Positions 33,574 through 42,658 of a DNA stretch of 52,276 nt are shown in pieces. Both the position numbers and the translations under genes were made by a program. The notes under the pieces are model-generated. The model was not told where the DNA came from and made no database searches. It worked only from the letters and a program-made list of their open reading frames with translations. Within the stretch, counting starts at the first letter, position 1. Every line of letters begins with the position of its first letter. Source of the stretch: Desulfobacterales bacterium (lineage in GTDB: Bacteria > Desulfobacterota > Desulfobacteria > Desulfobacterales > JARGFK01); the NCBI GenBank assembly GCA_029211065.1, contig JARGFK010000020.1, positions 1-52,276 on the forward strand, written 5' to 3'.

Positions 33574-34137
33574 ATGAAAGTTCTCAACATTCACGAGTGC
33601 GAAATTGATGCCACCCCCGGGCAGGTCGGCGCGCTCATTGATTCACTTGCTTCAGCAGGTGACGCCTTATGGCCCAATCATTTGTGGCCCCGGATGAAAT
33701 TTGACCGTCCACTGGATCTCGGCGCAACCGGCGGGCATGGCCCGATAAGGTACTTTGTCGAGAATTACACACCAGGCCAATCCATAAAATTTCGCTTCAC
33801 CGGTCCGAAAGGCTTTGATGGTTTTCATGGCTACGAAATCGTGAGCGGCCTTAAACAAAAGGTTGTCCTGGGGCATACGTTGAAAATGAATACTTATGGG
33901 CCGGCGATGGTGTCATGGCCTTTGGTTTATCGGCCCATGCATGACGCTTTGATTGAGGACTCCCTTACGACCGCCCAGGTATCCCTCGGACTGACCCCGA
34001 AAATCCAGGCATGGTCGCTTTGGGTTAAGATTCTTCGTTGGATTGTTTCAGGCGGAAAGGCGCGTTCTCAGGTTACACCCCACCACAGACGCATGCAAAA
34101 ACGCACCGCTAATCGAGCGTCTGACCAAGAAGATTAA
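33574..34137 (+). CDS. SRPBCC-family protein
   Basis: 187 aa. MKVLNIHECEIDATPGQVGALIDSLASAGDALWPNHLWPRMKFDRPL followed by GHGPIRYFVENYTPGQSIKFRFTGPKGFDGFHGYEIV fits a START/SRPBCC-like ligand-binding fold, of the type often annotated as hypothetical or SRPBCC. The ~40 C-terminal residues are basic and unconserved-looking. No signal peptide or catalytic motif. It lies 14 bp after the frameshifted gene and 123 bp before the flavodiiron gene. Function unknown. Confidence 0.6.
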   Translation: MKVLNIHECEIDATPGQVGALIDSLASAGDALWPNHLWPRMKFDRPLDLGATGGHGPIRYFVENYTPGQSIKFRFTGPKGFDGFHGYEIVSGLKQKVVLGHTLKMNTYGPAMVSWPLVYRPMHDALIEDSLTTAQVSLGLTPKIQAWSLWVKILRWIVSGGKARSQVTPHHRRMQKRTANRASDQED

Positions 34138-34260
34138 AAGATTATATGAACCAACCATCATCGAAAGTTAATGAACTTGATCCTAAAAGAATAGTCAGAC
34201 GCACTTTTTTCACTCCGAACGTATTTCATTGCGCCGCATAAATTATATAAGGAGGAAAAT

Positions 34261-35442
34261 ATGAAGCTGAAAAACAATGTCCAGTGGGTTGGAAAAATTG
34301 ATTGGGAATTAAGAAAATTTCATGGCAATGAATATTCAACTCATCGAGGCTCGACGTATAATTCGTATCTGATAAAAGAAGAGAAAAAGGTGCTTATCGA
34401 TACGGTATGGCTGCCGTTTGCAAAAGAGTTTGTTCAAAAATTGCGGGAGTCGATCGAGTTAAGCGACATAGACTGCATCGTCGCCAACCATGCGGAAATA
34501 GATCATAGCGGCGCACTGCCGGAAATAATGGAACATATCCCTGAGACCCCGATATATTGCACCTCGACCGGCATCAAGTCCATCAAAGGCCATTATCATA
34601 AGGATTGGAATTTCATTTCCGTAAAAACCGGCGATAGTCTTGATATGGGGAATGAAAAGAAGCTGATTTTTGTCGAGATGAAGATGCTCCATTGGCCGGA
34701 CAGCATGGCCTGCTATCTGACAAAGGACAACATCCTGTTCAGCAATGATGCTTTCGGCCAGCATTATGCCAGCGAGTACTTATTCAACGATATGGTGGAC
34801 CAGGATGAGCTGTTTAGTGAATGTATAAAATATTACGCGAATATTTTAACACCTTTCAGCGCCCTGGTTCGGAAAAAAATCGATGAGGTTCTAGAACTTA
34901 AAATTCCCATTGATATGATTGCCACGAGTCATGGCGTGATCTGGCGAAAAGATCCCACCCAAATAATCAAGAAGTATATCGAGTGGTCGGAAGCATACCA
35001 GGAAGACCAAATTACCATTATATATGACACCATGTGGGGTGGAACGCGCAAGATGGCGGAATCCATCAGCCAAGGAATAAAAAAAGCCGACGGTACGGTC
35101 AATATAAAACTGTTCAATGCTGCCCGAACGGATAAAAACGACATCATTACCGAAGTTTTTAAATCCAGATTGATTTTAGTCGGCTCCCCTACCATAAACA
35201 AAGGGATATTAACTTCTGTCGCCGGTTTGATGGAAGAACTCAAAGGGCTGGGATTTAAGAATAAAAAGGCGGCGGCCTTCGGTTCATATGGATGGAGCGG
35301 AGAATCCATAAAAAATATTACAAAGTTACTGGAAGATTCCGGTTTTGAAATCATCGACCAGGGAATTAAAGCGCTATGGAACCCAAATGAGGATGCCGTC
35401 AAGGAATGTATTGAATTTGGCAGTCGAATTGCATCGGCCTGA
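34261..35442 (+). CDS. flavodiiron protein (FprA-type A flavoprotein)
   Basis: 393 aa. The metallo-beta-lactamase-like N-domain has the diiron ligands H77-x-E79-x-D81-H82 (NHAEIDHSG), H144 (KMLHWPDS), D163 (FSNDAFGQ) and H224 (TSHGVIW). A flavodoxin domain follows from about residue 252 (ITIIYDTMWGGTRKMAESI), with FMN-binding loops GSPTINKG and GSYGWSG. It reduces O2 or NO to water or N2O and protects anaerobes. It usually takes electrons from rubredoxin; no rubredoxin gene is adjacent. A strong AAGGAGG lies 5 nt before the ATG. Confidence 0.95.
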   Translation: MKLKNNVQWVGKIDWELRKFHGNEYSTHRGSTYNSYLIKEEKKVLIDTVWLPFAKEFVQKLRESIELSDIDCIVANHAEIDHSGALPEIMEHIPETPIYCTSTGIKSIKGHYHKDWNFISVKTGDSLDMGNEKKLIFVEMKMLHWPDSMACYLTKDNILFSNDAFGQHYASEYLFNDMVDQDELFSECIKYYANILTPFSALVRKKIDEVLELKIPIDMIATSHGVIWRKDPTQIIKKYIEWSEAYQEDQITIIYDTMWGGTRKMAESISQGIKKADGTVNIKLFNAARTDKNDIITEVFKSRLILVGSPTINKGILTSVAGLMEELKGLGFKNKKAAAFGSYGWSGESIKNITKLLEDSGFEIIDQGIKALWNPNEDAVKECIEFGSRIASA

Positions 35443-35504
35443 TATGGCACCTGCCGCTTTAATCGAACTGCACAAACAGGAAAAATAACCCTGCCGGAGG
35501 AATA

Positions 35505-35561
35505 ATGAAACCCGTCAGTCCAGACAAAACCATCGTCAGTTGGGTTCGGAAAGGGGTTTAA
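35505..35561 (+). CDS. possible 18-codon leader ORF before the SDR gene
   Basis: ATG at 35505 with GGAGG 5 nt upstream, encoding MKPVSPDKTIVSWVRKGV and ending 3 nt before the SDR start. Its last codons contain the AAAGGGG that serves as the SDR ribosome site, so translation of the two could be coupled. No family recognised; may be chance. Confidence 0.25.
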   Translation: MKPVSPDKTIVSWVRKGV

Positions 35562-35564
35562 CGT

Positions 35565-36347
35565 ATGAGCAAAACCGCATTGATCACAGGCGCAACATCC
35601 GGCATCGGATATGAATTAAGCAAGGTTTTTGCAAAAAACCATTACAATCTTGTCATCGTTTCCAGAAACAGGGAGAAACTCGACGCTGTCGCCGGAGAAT
35701 TAAGCCGTTTATATGACATTCAGGTTAAGGTCATTGCAAAAGACCTGTGTAAGTACCCCGCACCCCAAGCGCTCTATAATGAAACCACTGACGGCGGCAT
35801 CCAAATCGACGTGCTGGTAAACAACGCGGGTGTTGGCATCAACGGCCGTTTGGTTGATTTAAGCGCAGCAAAACACATGGATTTGATCCAGCTCAACATT
35901 GCTTCCCTGACCATTCTCTGCAAGCTGTTCGGCGCAGACATGGTTAAAATGGGTTCCGGCGGCATTCTCAATGTTGCATCAACAGCGGCATTTCAGGCCG
36001 GCCCGTTCATGAGCGCGTACTATGCTTCAAAGGCGTATGTGCTTATGTTTTCAGAAGGATTGAGCGCGGAATTAAAGGGGACCGATGTGACCGTAACTGC
36101 CCTGTGCCCCGGCCCGACCCGGACGGATTTTTTTGACAGCGCCGGCATGAAAGGCTCAAAACTGGAGAAAATCCCTTTCATGATGACCCCGGCTAAAGTG
36201 GCTGAGATCGGTTTTTCCGGCTTGCAAAAAGGTAAAACGATTGTCATACCCGGGCTGGTCAACAAGATCCTGGCCTTTTCGTCGAGGTTGTTTCCCCGTG
36301 GCATGATCACGGCAATAACCTCATATTTGAACTATGAAAAAAACTGA
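35565..36347 (+). CDS. short-chain dehydrogenase/reductase
   Basis: 260 aa classical SDR. Cofactor motif TGATSGIG (residues 8-15), NNAG (86-89), catalytic S139, Y152 and K156 (YYASK), and CPGPTRTDF after the active site. An R at residue 34 (VSRNREK) suggests NADP(H). The last ~50 residues (VIPGLVNKILAFSSRLFPRGMITAITSYL) are hydrophobic, a feature of the DltE/YqjQ-like SDR subgroup. Substrate unknown. It is not clearly linked to neighbours. Confidence 0.9.
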   Translation: MSKTALITGATSGIGYELSKVFAKNHYNLVIVSRNREKLDAVAGELSRLYDIQVKVIAKDLCKYPAPQALYNETTDGGIQIDVLVNNAGVGINGRLVDLSAAKHMDLIQLNIASLTILCKLFGADMVKMGSGGILNVASTAAFQAGPFMSAYYASKAYVLMFSEGLSAELKGTDVTVTALCPGPTRTDFFDSAGMKGSKLEKIPFMMTPAKVAEIGFSGLQKGKTIVIPGLVNKILAFSSRLFPRGMITAITSYLNYEKN

Positions 36348-36661
36348 TTCATTTTCTATGCGGAAACAAACATATCCATTATTTTCGTTGAAGGATCATT
36401 TTTTCTCATTATTTTCAACCTTCCAGGCCTTTTTTGAGGTTTCGCTTCCGAATATAAAAAACCTGCCGACCACCGCCTTCCTGAATTGTAAAACTTTTGT
36501 CATCGCCCATTTTTTTCTTTGTAATTTCAAAAACTTTTCCTTATAAATACTCATTTTCCATTTTCGTTCTTATGTCATTGCTAAACTGATGCAGACAGGA
36601 AACCTCCTACACCTGCAAACGACTGTAATGCTGCGTTTCGATTACAACAAGGAGAGCAAAT

Positions 36662-37738
36662 TTGAACTTCCCAACCCTTCAAATGAATAACCTGGTCTGC
36701 CGCATCCCCATTATCCAGGGCGGCATGGGCGTCGGCATTTCCATGGCCGGTCTGGCTTCTGCCGTGGCAAATGAGGGCGGCGTCGGCGTGATCGCCACCG
36801 CCATGATCGGTATCAATGAATCGGATGTCGCCAGCAATCCGGTTGAAGCCAATATCAGGGCCTTAAAGCGAGAAATTCGCAAAGCCCGTTCCCTGACCCG
36901 CGGGATCATCGGCGTGAATATCATGGTCGCCCTGACCAATTATGCAGATCTTGTCAAAGCCGCCATAGAAGAGTCGGTCGACATCATTTTTTCAGGAGCC
37001 GGCCTTCCCCTGGATCTGCCCTCCTATATTACAAATGGCGCCAGAACCAAACTCGTTCCGATTGTATCATCCGCCCGCGCGGCCCTATTGATCTGTAAAA
37101 AATGGCTGGCCAAATATAACTATCTGCCGGATGCCTTTGTGGTCGAAGGTCCCAAAGCCGGCGGTCACCTGGGGTTTAGGGTGGAACAGTTGGACGACTC
37201 TGACTTTACCCTGGAAAAACTGGTGAAAGAAGTGATCGCTGCAACAAAATCGCTGGCTGCCGAAAAGGGGGCTTTTATTCCCGTTATCGCGGCCGGCGGC
37301 ATCTATACCGGCCGTGATATTCGCGACATTTTAGAGCTGGGGGCATCCGGCGTTCAGATGGGAACCCGGTTTGCAGTTACCGTTGAATGTGATGCCGCCC
37401 CCGGCTTTAAGCAGGCCCTGCTTCTCGCTAAAAAAGAAGACTTGATCGTCATCAATAGCCCGGTGGGCATGCCCGGTCGGGCTGTCCGCAATCACTTTCT
37501 AGATGAAGTTGGGAACGGCAAAAAACATCCCTTCAACTGCCCCTATAAGTGTCTCAAAACCTGCCGCCAGGCTGAAAGCCCCTATTGCATCGCCCTGGCC
37601 CTTGCAGCCGCCAAAAAAGGAAAGCTGAAAAACGGTTTTGCCTTTGCCGGCAGCAATGCCTACCGGGTCAATGAAATTATTCCGGTAAAGACCCTGATCG
37701 CATCCCTGCAGCAGGAATTTTCCCTGACCTATTCTTGA
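36662..37738 (+). CDS. nitronate monooxygenase / enoyl-reductase-like flavoprotein (NPD family)
   Basis: 358 aa FMN TIM barrel. The start IPIIQGGMGVGISMAGLASAVANEGGVG is the 2-nitropropane dioxygenase/FabK family pattern; DAFVVEGPKAGGHLGFR, IPVIAAGGIYTGRDI and GASGVQMGTRF are its flavin- and phosphate-binding loops. An extra C-terminal Cys segment (CPYKCLKTCRQAESPYC) is seen in a subgroup common in anaerobes. It starts at a TTG with GGAG 7 nt upstream; an in-frame ATG at 36683 is the alternative. The 314-bp gap before it (36348-36661) is T-rich with nothing recognisable except this ribosome site. Confidence 0.88.
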   Translation: MNFPTLQMNNLVCRIPIIQGGMGVGISMAGLASAVANEGGVGVIATAMIGINESDVASNPVEANIRALKREIRKARSLTRGIIGVNIMVALTNYADLVKAAIEESVDIIFSGAGLPLDLPSYITNGARTKLVPIVSSARAALLICKKWLAKYNYLPDAFVVEGPKAGGHLGFRVEQLDDSDFTLEKLVKEVIAATKSLAAEKGAFIPVIAAGGIYTGRDIRDILELGASGVQMGTRFAVTVECDAAPGFKQALLLAKKEDLIVINSPVGMPGRAVRNHFLDEVGNGKKHPFNCPYKCLKTCRQAESPYCIALALAAAKKGKLKNGFAFAGSNAYRVNEIIPVKTLIASLQQEFSLTYS

Positions 37739-37836
37739 CTTTTGCGCCCTCCCGGCATTATCTTTCCAAAACCCGAATATCGACCGGACGGGTATAATGC
37801 CGTCCGGGCCGCTTCTACACTATAAGAACAAATACA

Positions 37837-38325
37837 ATGAGATACGCCAAATCAGATGACCTGCCTGACATTGTGGCCATATATAACTCGGCCGTTGCAA
37901 CGCGCCTGTCTACGGCTGACACGCAAAAGGTAACCATTGGCGCCAAAGCGGATTGGTTTCAAAAACATACCCCCGACAAACGGCCCATATTCGTACATGA
38001 AGAAGATGGCGAGGTCGTCGCATGGGTCAGTTTTGAATCGTTTTACGGCCGCCCTGCTTACGACCATACTGCTGAAATCAGTATTTATGTCTCTCCCCGG
38101 TGCCAAGGCCGCGGAATGGGTCGGCTACTTCTGCAAAATTCCATTGAAACAGCCCAAAGACTTGACATAAAAACCCTGATCGGGTTTATTTTCTCCCACA
38201 ATGAACCGAGTCTAAGACTGTTCAAATCATTTGGATTCAGACAATGGGGCATGCTCCCGGATATTGCAGAGATGGACGGAACGGAATACAGCCTTTCGAT
38301 ACTGGGGAAACGGGTCAAGCCCTGA
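37837..38325 (+). CDS. GNAT family N-acetyltransferase
   Basis: 162 aa. It resembles the phosphinothricin/methionine sulfoximine acetyltransferase-like subgroup: MRYAKSDDLPDIVAIYNSAV, GEVVAWVSFESFYGRPAYDHTAEISIYV, and the acetyl-CoA loop RCQGRGMGRLLL (about residues 88-99), then NEPSLRLFKSFGFRQWG. Full-length. Possible substrates are amino acid analogues. Cytoplasmic. Confidence 0.92.
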   Translation: MRYAKSDDLPDIVAIYNSAVATRLSTADTQKVTIGAKADWFQKHTPDKRPIFVHEEDGEVVAWVSFESFYGRPAYDHTAEISIYVSPRCQGRGMGRLLLQNSIETAQRLDIKTLIGFIFSHNEPSLRLFKSFGFRQWGMLPDIAEMDGTEYSLSILGKRVKP

Positions 38326-38445
38326 GTCCTTTAACCGTTAAAAGTCGGAAGGGGTTAAAAAAAACAGACCACTTTAGAAAAACCCATCCGCCCCCGGGAT
38401 CTTATTCATAGATAATCAGGGGCGGATCAACAACGGGAATGTAAC

Positions 38446-38847
38446 ATGGATATCACCCTTACAACACCGGCGTTGCTGTTTCCCGCAACCTGCCTGCTGT
38501 TATTGGCCTTTACCAACCGGTTTCTGGCTTTAAGCGCCCGCATTCGTACGCTGAGCGCCCAGTATAAAATCAACCCCGAAGACATCATTGTGAGCCAGAT
38601 TGTCAGTTTGCGTAAACGGGTGGTATTAATCCGGAATATGCAGGCATTCGCCGCGGCCAGCCTGTTTTTATGCGTCCTGTGCATGTTTGCCATTTTCGGC
38701 GGCTTGAATATGCTGGGGAAAATCATCTTCGGCATCAGTATGCTGCTGATGCTGGTTTCCATCGGCATTTCCATTAAGGAAATTGCCGTATCGGTTGAGG
38801 CATTAAATATGGAGCTGAGCGGCATGGAAAAGCAGAGAAAGCCTTGA
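38446..38847 (+). CDS. DUF2721 family membrane protein
   Basis: 133 aa. Three hydrophobic helices (TPALLFPATCLLLLAFTNRFLAL, AFAAASLFLCVLCMFAIFGGL, IIFGISMLLMLVSIGISIKEIAVS) separated by a basic cytoplasmic loop with an RIRTLSAQY motif, and a C-terminal helix. This is the DUF2721 pattern. Function unknown. Confidence 0.8.
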   Translation: MDITLTTPALLFPATCLLLLAFTNRFLALSARIRTLSAQYKINPEDIIVSQIVSLRKRVVLIRNMQAFAAASLFLCVLCMFAIFGGLNMLGKIIFGISMLLMLVSIGISIKEIAVSVEALNMELSGMEKQRKP

Positions 38848-38956
38848 ATATGTGAAAGAAGGCTCTTCAGACTTTAAGTGAAGTTTGAAGTGGGTCTCGG
38901 GAAGCGACTGCTTCCTGGTTTAGGGTTGAAATAGTGTCGGGCATCAAAGGCGAACC

Positions 38957-39595
38957 ATGCAAAAAAAAGCGCTATTATGGGATAACGACGGCGTACTGGT
39001 GGATACGGAAATCTTGTACTTTCAGGCGACAAGACAGGCGTTCCAAACAGTAGGCGTCGAATTGACCGAGGAGCGGTACCACAGGTTCTTCCTCAAGGAA
39101 TCGTCGGGTACGCTTCACCTGGCAAATGAAAACGGACTGCCGTCGGAAATCGCGGAGAAGCTTCGGGCCGAACGCGATCGGATCTACAGCCGGAAGCTGC
39201 AAACCGAAAACCTCACCCGCGCGGGCGTTGAGCAGGTTCTCACCCGCCTGCAGAAAAAGGTCATAATGGGGGTGGTGACGAGTTCCCATGCCGATAATTT
39301 TAAAATCATCCATGACCGCACCGGGTTCGGCCGATTCTTTGATTTTGTCATCACCGGGGATGACGTTACTGAAACCAAACCCAGTCCGGAACCTTACCTG
39401 GCGGCACTCCAAAGGACAGGCTGCACCCCCCGGGAATGCGTCGCCATCGAAGACTCCGAGCGCGGTCTGCTGTCGGCCAAAGCCGCCGGGATTGCGTGCT
39501 GGGTCATTCCGACGGAACTGACCCGGTACGGAGATTTCAGTATGGCCGATAAGGTATTAACCTGCGTGGCGGATGTGGTCCGATTCATGCCTTGA
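38957..39595 (+). CDS. HAD family hydrolase (phosphatase/phosphoglucomutase-like)
   Basis: 212 aa. HAD motif I DNDGVLVDTE (residues 9-18), motif II GVVTSSHADN, Lys in ETKPSPEPYLAAL and motif IV AIEDSERGLLSAKAAG. A helical cap lies after motif I, as in the beta-phosphoglucomutase-like subfamily. The first residue of motif I is D with N in the second position instead of the usual F/M/L, a mild variation. Substrate unknown. Confidence 0.9.
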   Translation: MQKKALLWDNDGVLVDTEILYFQATRQAFQTVGVELTEERYHRFFLKESSGTLHLANENGLPSEIAEKLRAERDRIYSRKLQTENLTRAGVEQVLTRLQKKVIMGVVTSSHADNFKIIHDRTGFGRFFDFVITGDDVTETKPSPEPYLAALQRTGCTPRECVAIEDSERGLLSAKAAGIACWVIPTELTRYGDFSMADKVLTCVADVVRFMP

Positions 39596-39663
39596 AAATT
39601 TAGCGCCGATATGACATATACGCCCTGATCATTTCAGCCTAAACCCGGAAGGAGATTTTTTCA

Positions 39664-40962
39664 ATGACACTGTATTCGGACCGGACCCTCATGATCGGTA
39701 CGGAAAACGCTTTTAAAATAGGCCCTCATATTGCTAAAGTCGAATCCCAGGAAAATCCCGTTGCCAAACTGAACCTGGGAGAACCTGATTTCAACGCACC
39801 CCCATGGGTCAAGGATGAAGTCATCCGCCAGATCGAAAAAGACAACACCCATTACTGTGACCCCAAGGGGATTCTTTCCTTTCGAAAAGCCGTGGCCGAC
39901 CAGGTAAATGCCACCCGTGGACTGGATGTCAGCCCGGATCAGGTTTGCGTTTTTCCCGGCGGCAAGCCCTCCATCGGCTTTTCACAGCAGATTTACTGCA
40001 ATCCGGGCGACGAAGTCATCTATCCCAGCCCCGGCTTTCCGATATACGAATCGTTTATTCGCTACTTCGGATCTGTTCCGGTTCCACTGCACCTCAAGGA
40101 AGAGCAGAATTTCACCTTCACGCCCCGGGAGCTCGAACGCCTGATTACACCGAAAACAAAGCTCATTTTCCTGAATTTTCCGTCCAATCCCACCGGCGGG
40201 GTAGCCACCGAGGAACAACTGCATGCCATCGCCGATGTCATTATGTCCAGGTGCGGCCCGGACGTACGCGTATATTCCGATGAAATATACGAAAACATCG
40301 TTTTCGATGATCAGCAGCACCATTCCATCGCATCGGTCAGCGGAATGGAAAAGCGAACGATTATCAGCAGCGGCCTGTCTAAATCCTTTGCATGGACCGG
40401 GGGCCGGATCGGTTATGTGGTGACGCCGACGGCTGCGGAAGCCGATACGTTTAAAAATATGAACATCAACTATTTTTCGTGCATCCCCCCCTATAACCAG
40501 GAGGGCGCCCGGGAGGCGCTGCAAAACCCACAGTCCGGCCCCTGGATCGCCCAAATGGCGCAGACATTTCAACAGCGCCGTGATGTCATCCTGGAAGCCT
40601 TGAACAGCATCGACGGTGTCTCCTGCCAGAAGGCCGGCGGCGCCTTCTATCTCTTTCCCAACATCAGCGGGCTGTGTAAGCGGCTGGGCGTCTTTAGCGC
40701 CTTTAACAGTCTGCCGGCTGCAATTAAACGGACGACCTCACCCGCCACCCTGTTCCAGATGTTCGCTCTCTACCATCACAAGGTAGCGGTAATGGACCGG
40801 CGCTCCTTTGGCGCCATCGGCACCGAAAACATGCATTTTCTGAGGCTCTCAATTGCGGCAAATCTTGAAACCCTGAAAGAGGGCGTCCGGCGAATTTCCG
40901 CCGCCGGTGATGATACTGAAGGGTTTCGACGTTACATCGCTGCCGCTGAAAATCTTTTCTGA
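39664..40962 (+). CDS. PLP-dependent aminotransferase, class I/II
   Basis: 432 aa fold-type I enzyme. LNLGEPDFNAPPW, GGKPSIGFSQQIY, NFPSNPTGG (N176), SDEIYE (D206, Y209), the PLP Lys K240 in SSGLSKSFAWTGGRIGY, and the C-terminal substrate Arg in MHFLRLSIA. It is close to aspartate aminotransferase-like enzymes. It is longer than usual at the C-terminus and has a small insertion around residues 338-360. RBS AAGGAG lies upstream. It precedes the FKBP gene by 22 bp. Confidence 0.9.
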   Translation: MTLYSDRTLMIGTENAFKIGPHIAKVESQENPVAKLNLGEPDFNAPPWVKDEVIRQIEKDNTHYCDPKGILSFRKAVADQVNATRGLDVSPDQVCVFPGGKPSIGFSQQIYCNPGDEVIYPSPGFPIYESFIRYFGSVPVPLHLKEEQNFTFTPRELERLITPKTKLIFLNFPSNPTGGVATEEQLHAIADVIMSRCGPDVRVYSDEIYENIVFDDQQHHSIASVSGMEKRTIISSGLSKSFAWTGGRIGYVVTPTAAEADTFKNMNINYFSCIPPYNQEGAREALQNPQSGPWIAQMAQTFQQRRDVILEALNSIDGVSCQKAGGAFYLFPNISGLCKRLGVFSAFNSLPAAIKRTTSPATLFQMFALYHHKVAVMDRRSFGAIGTENMHFLRLSIAANLETLKEGVRRISAAGDDTEGFRRYIAAAENLF

Positions 40963-40984
40963 AACCGGATCAAAAGGAAGCATC

Positions 40985-41419
40985 ATGTCAAAGGCAAAAA
41001 AAGGCGATAACGTAAAAGTTCATTATACCGGAACACTGGCAGACGGCACCTGCTTTGACTCTTCCCTGGAACGTGCCCCCCTGGCGTTTACCATCGGTAA
41101 GGGTATGCTGCTGCCTGCATTTGAATCGGGGGTAATCGGACTCCGGACGGGTGAATCCATAAACATACATATTCCGGCGAAGGATGGCTATGGATTGCGG
41201 GATGAACAGCTCATCGGCAGCATCCCCCTGGATCGGCTGCCCCAGGATCTGAATCCGCAAGTCGGCATGAAACTCCAGATGAAGACGCCGGAAGGAGAAA
41301 TAATGATTATGGCCATAACCGAATTGCGCAAAAGCAGCATCACCGTCGATGGAAATCATCATCTGGCCGGTCAGGATCTGAATTTTGAGATCAAGCTTGT
41401 TGAAATTCTGCCGCATTGA
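40985..41419 (+). CDS. FKBP-type peptidyl-prolyl isomerase, SlyD-like
   Basis: 144 aa from the ATG at 40985, which has AAAAGGA upstream. KGDNVKVHYTGTLADGTCFDSS and PLAFTIGKGMLLPAFESGVIGLRTGES form the FKBP domain, with an inserted-in-flap region (GYGLRDEQLIGSIPLDRLP ... QMKTPEGEIMIM) as in SlyD-type proteins. It lacks the His-rich metal tail of E. coli SlyD. Likely a cytoplasmic folding helper. Confidence 0.92.
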   Translation: MSKAKKGDNVKVHYTGTLADGTCFDSSLERAPLAFTIGKGMLLPAFESGVIGLRTGESINIHIPAKDGYGLRDEQLIGSIPLDRLPQDLNPQVGMKLQMKTPEGEIMIMAITELRKSSITVDGNHHLAGQDLNFEIKLVEILPH

Positions 41420-41456
41420 TTAACCCCTATTTTTGATCGAATCCGTTACCGGTCGC

Positions 41457-41497
41457 AAGGCCCTTCCCGCTTAAAAAAACAGGAAGGGCCTTTTTTT
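41457..41497 (+). terminator. rho-independent terminator after the FKBP gene
   Basis: AAGGCCCTTCC (41457-41467) pairs with GGAAGGGCC (41482-41490) across a short A-rich loop and is followed by T7. A second large hairpin, CCCCGCAGC (41517-41525)/GCTGCGGGG (41551-41559), follows without a T-run. Confidence 0.85.
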
Positions 41498-41680
41498 ATT
41501 CACCTTCGCTTTGATGCCCCGCAGCTTGTCGAAGATCCCGGTTTATCGGGGCTGCGGGGAGCTTCATTTTCAGCGACCATCAATCGAAACACATTTTATT
41601 CTCAATCTTTTTCAAACCGCTATCGAAGTTCAACAGCGTTTGATTCAGAACCTCCATAAACGCCCGTAGTTATTCTTTGC

Positions 41681-41868
41681 GCTCATATTTAACCAATTTA
41701 ATTATTATAATCCGATAAATACTTTTATATATTTTTTTGCTTGTTATGTCTGTTTTAGGCAAATATAGACATATATAAAAATTTAAGCTCATTAATCTTT
41801 TTTCTTGACATTTAGGCTCAATGTAATTATATAAACGCTTAATCGCTCAATATGAATTTATACGCTCA
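41681..41868. repeat. five GCTCA(A/T) repeats upstream of the HTH gene
   Basis: GCTCA followed by T or A occurs at 41681, 41787, 41816, 41845 and 41864 in the same orientation; the spacings are 106, 29, 29 and 19 bp. One copy lies inside the promoter spacer and one touches the start codon. This looks like a direct-repeat operator for the adjacent small DNA-binding protein. The stretch is otherwise AT-rich with no gene. Confidence 0.5.
41805..41833 (+). promoter_or_regulatory. sigma-70-type promoter of the HTH gene
   Basis: TTGACA (41805-41810), 17 bp, TATATA (41828-41833). Confidence 0.75.
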
Positions 41869-42107
41869 TGATGAACAGAAAGGTTGACAACTTAATGACG
41901 CCCACCCCAAAAACCAAAATGGTTTACACTGTAAGCGAATTTTCCAAAGAGCTGGGCGTTCCACAGTCCTCGGTGCGGCGGTGGCTGAAAAGCGGAGAGT
42001 TGCGGGGAACCAAGATGGGAAAAAAATGGCTCATACCTGCTTCTGAAATTGAGAGGCTGGTAAACCCGCCCAAAGGAAGACGTTTGAAGCCATCCGGCGT
42101 AAAATAG
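41868..42107 (+). CDS. small helix-turn-helix protein (excisionase/MerR-like DNA-binding)
   Basis: 79 aa. MVYTVSEFSKELGVPQSSVRRWLKSGELRGTKMGKKWLIPASEIERLV is the helix-turn-helix_17 (excisionase-family) winged-helix domain. An ATG at 41895, preceded by AAAGG, would give a 70-aa protein that begins closer to the domain; the ATG at 41868 has no ribosome site. A canonical promoter and direct repeats sit just upstream. It lies 28 bp before the small Cys protein gene, so the two form an operon. Probably a local regulator; no integrase is adjacent, so excision is unlikely. Confidence 0.82.
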   Translation: MMNRKVDNLMTPTPKTKMVYTVSEFSKELGVPQSSVRRWLKSGELRGTKMGKKWLIPASEIERLVNPPKGRRLKPSGVK

Positions 42108-42135
42108 GGCAACACATGCTGAAAGGAGGAATCCG

Positions 42136-42351
42136 ATGGCCAGGTGTAGAGAATGCAATTTTTATGAAGAAGATGACGAACTCGTTTCATGCAATCATCC
42201 CTATCATCAGCCAAGCCTTTTTGGCTTCGACATTCCCGACGAAATCGATTGCGACGGATTTGAGCGGTTTTATCTTCAGGAGGAGTCCATTATTGATTTC
42301 GCCAAAAGCGACGATATTGATCTGTTTTTGTATTCGCGGGGCTATCGATAG
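42136..42351 (+). CDS. small Cys-containing protein of unknown function
   Basis: 71 aa, acidic. MARCRECNFYEEDDELVSCNHPYHQPSLFGFDIPDEIDCDGFERF shows C4-x2-C7, C19 with H21, and C39, a plausible zinc site. The rest is rich in Asp and Glu. AAAGGAGG about 7 nt upstream of the ATG gives strong support that it is translated. It follows the HTH gene. I do not recognise a family with certainty. Confidence 0.65.
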   Translation: MARCRECNFYEEDDELVSCNHPYHQPSLFGFDIPDEIDCDGFERFYLQEESIIDFAKSDDIDLFLYSRGYR

Positions 42352-42658
42352 GGTTTTAGCGCCTCCCGGGTTTTAATTTTTTTCGAAAAAAATCATCACG
42401 CCGATGCCGGTCGAGGATGTAGTGTTTTGTATTTTTTAAACCCTGCGCCTTCCGATCTAAAACAAATCTTTTTCCCATCCGGAAATCCTTTGACATTTCA
42501 TCTCTTTTGACATACAGGTATAATTATTCATCGTCTTACAGTCCACTTCTGCTCCTCTGGTTCCAACTACTGCCCTATTCCCGCTGCCGTTTGACGAAAT
42601 GCAGTTTACGACCATCTTTCAAACTGCCCGATAGCACCCATAGATGCTTTTTCCTGCG

